Under the pieces are notes generated by a model. That model ran no database searches. It had not been told where the DNA came from and saw only the letters and a program-made list of their open reading frames with translations. DNA of 64,000 bases. It comes from Cyrtodaria siliqua (lineage: Eukaryota > Mollusca > Bivalvia > Adapedonta > Hiatellidae). The position numbers were made by a program, and so were the translations under genes. Below, one piece after another: positions 63,906 through 64,000 of this stretch (position 1 is the stretch's first letter; each line of letters opens with the position of its first letter). The DNA is taken from assembly GCA_037043455.1 (NCBI GenBank), contig JAWPHD010001138.1, positions 186,001-250,000 of the forward strand, given 5' to 3'.

Positions 63906-64000
63906 TTACAAGGAACGTAATAGAGACATGGTTAATTTGTAACTTTTTTTGATTGTTAAAATAATGAAGGATCATTTATTAAATACTGCATCATGTAATT

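Overview
The window looks like intergenic or intronic, repeat-dominated DNA from a metazoan, very probably a bivalve mollusc. There are no long multi-domain genes, operons or ribosome binding sites. Base composition is AT-rich, splice signals are GT/AG, and most of the recognisable sequence is transposon debris or tandem arrays. The repeat types (EN-less Penelope-like elements, a tRNA-Ser-headed SINE, and 150-300 bp tandem-core elements carrying phrases such as TGACCTTGACCTTGAAG or 'ataactctggtgttaccggt') are the kind I associate with bivalve genomes. Species cannot be read from the sequence; a dreissenid-like heterodont is only a guess.

Layout. 0-8 kb: a 29-37 bp minisatellite in two blocks (580-1376, 4165-5212), separated by a PIF/Harbinger-type element with TTA target duplication and a MADF-domain fragment, plus copy A of an old dispersed repeat; then a minus-strand exon with a GDS motif (7826-7941). 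8.3-13.7 kb: a large 42-bp satellite with higher-order structure; a second block sits at 53.05-55.64 kb and starts with the same irregular units. 14-16.5 kb: a LINE whose reverse transcriptase core has been deleted. 17-22.5 kb: a Penelope-like element broken by a piggyBac-type MITE and by a 3.8-kb composite insertion that itself holds another insertion. 24.6-28 kb: a better preserved Penelope-like element with direct flanking copies of its 3' region and an inverted copy next to it. 28.6 kb: an intact SINE with a perfect 13-bp target duplication. 30-33 kb: copy B of the dispersed repeat and two small phase-compatible candidate exons. 33.9-35.3 kb: a LINE/YqaJ-nuclease chimera. 36 kb: a candidate small secreted-peptide gene with TATA box. 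39.9-42.7 kb: three apparently identical 930-bp tandem units. 42.6-47.8 kb: a region bounded by about 190-bp inverted repeats made of short sub-repeats. 48-50 kb: small fragments of unknown coding sequence. 56.8-58.3 kb: an 87-bp array, each unit centred on a perfect palindrome. 58.7-62.5 kb: simple repeats. 63.2-63.9 kb: a candidate plus-strand two-exon gene overlapping a minus-strand acidic exon.

No cellular pathway can be assembled from this window. The biology is mostly that of transposons inserting in each other and of satellite amplification. The host-gene calls are short exons supported only by splice-site, phase and composition arguments and are marked with low confidence. The most unusual items are the 87-bp palindrome array with both strands open, the in-frame LINE-YqaJ fusion, the Penelope arrangement, the duplicated 42-bp satellite start, and the short candidate peptide genes.
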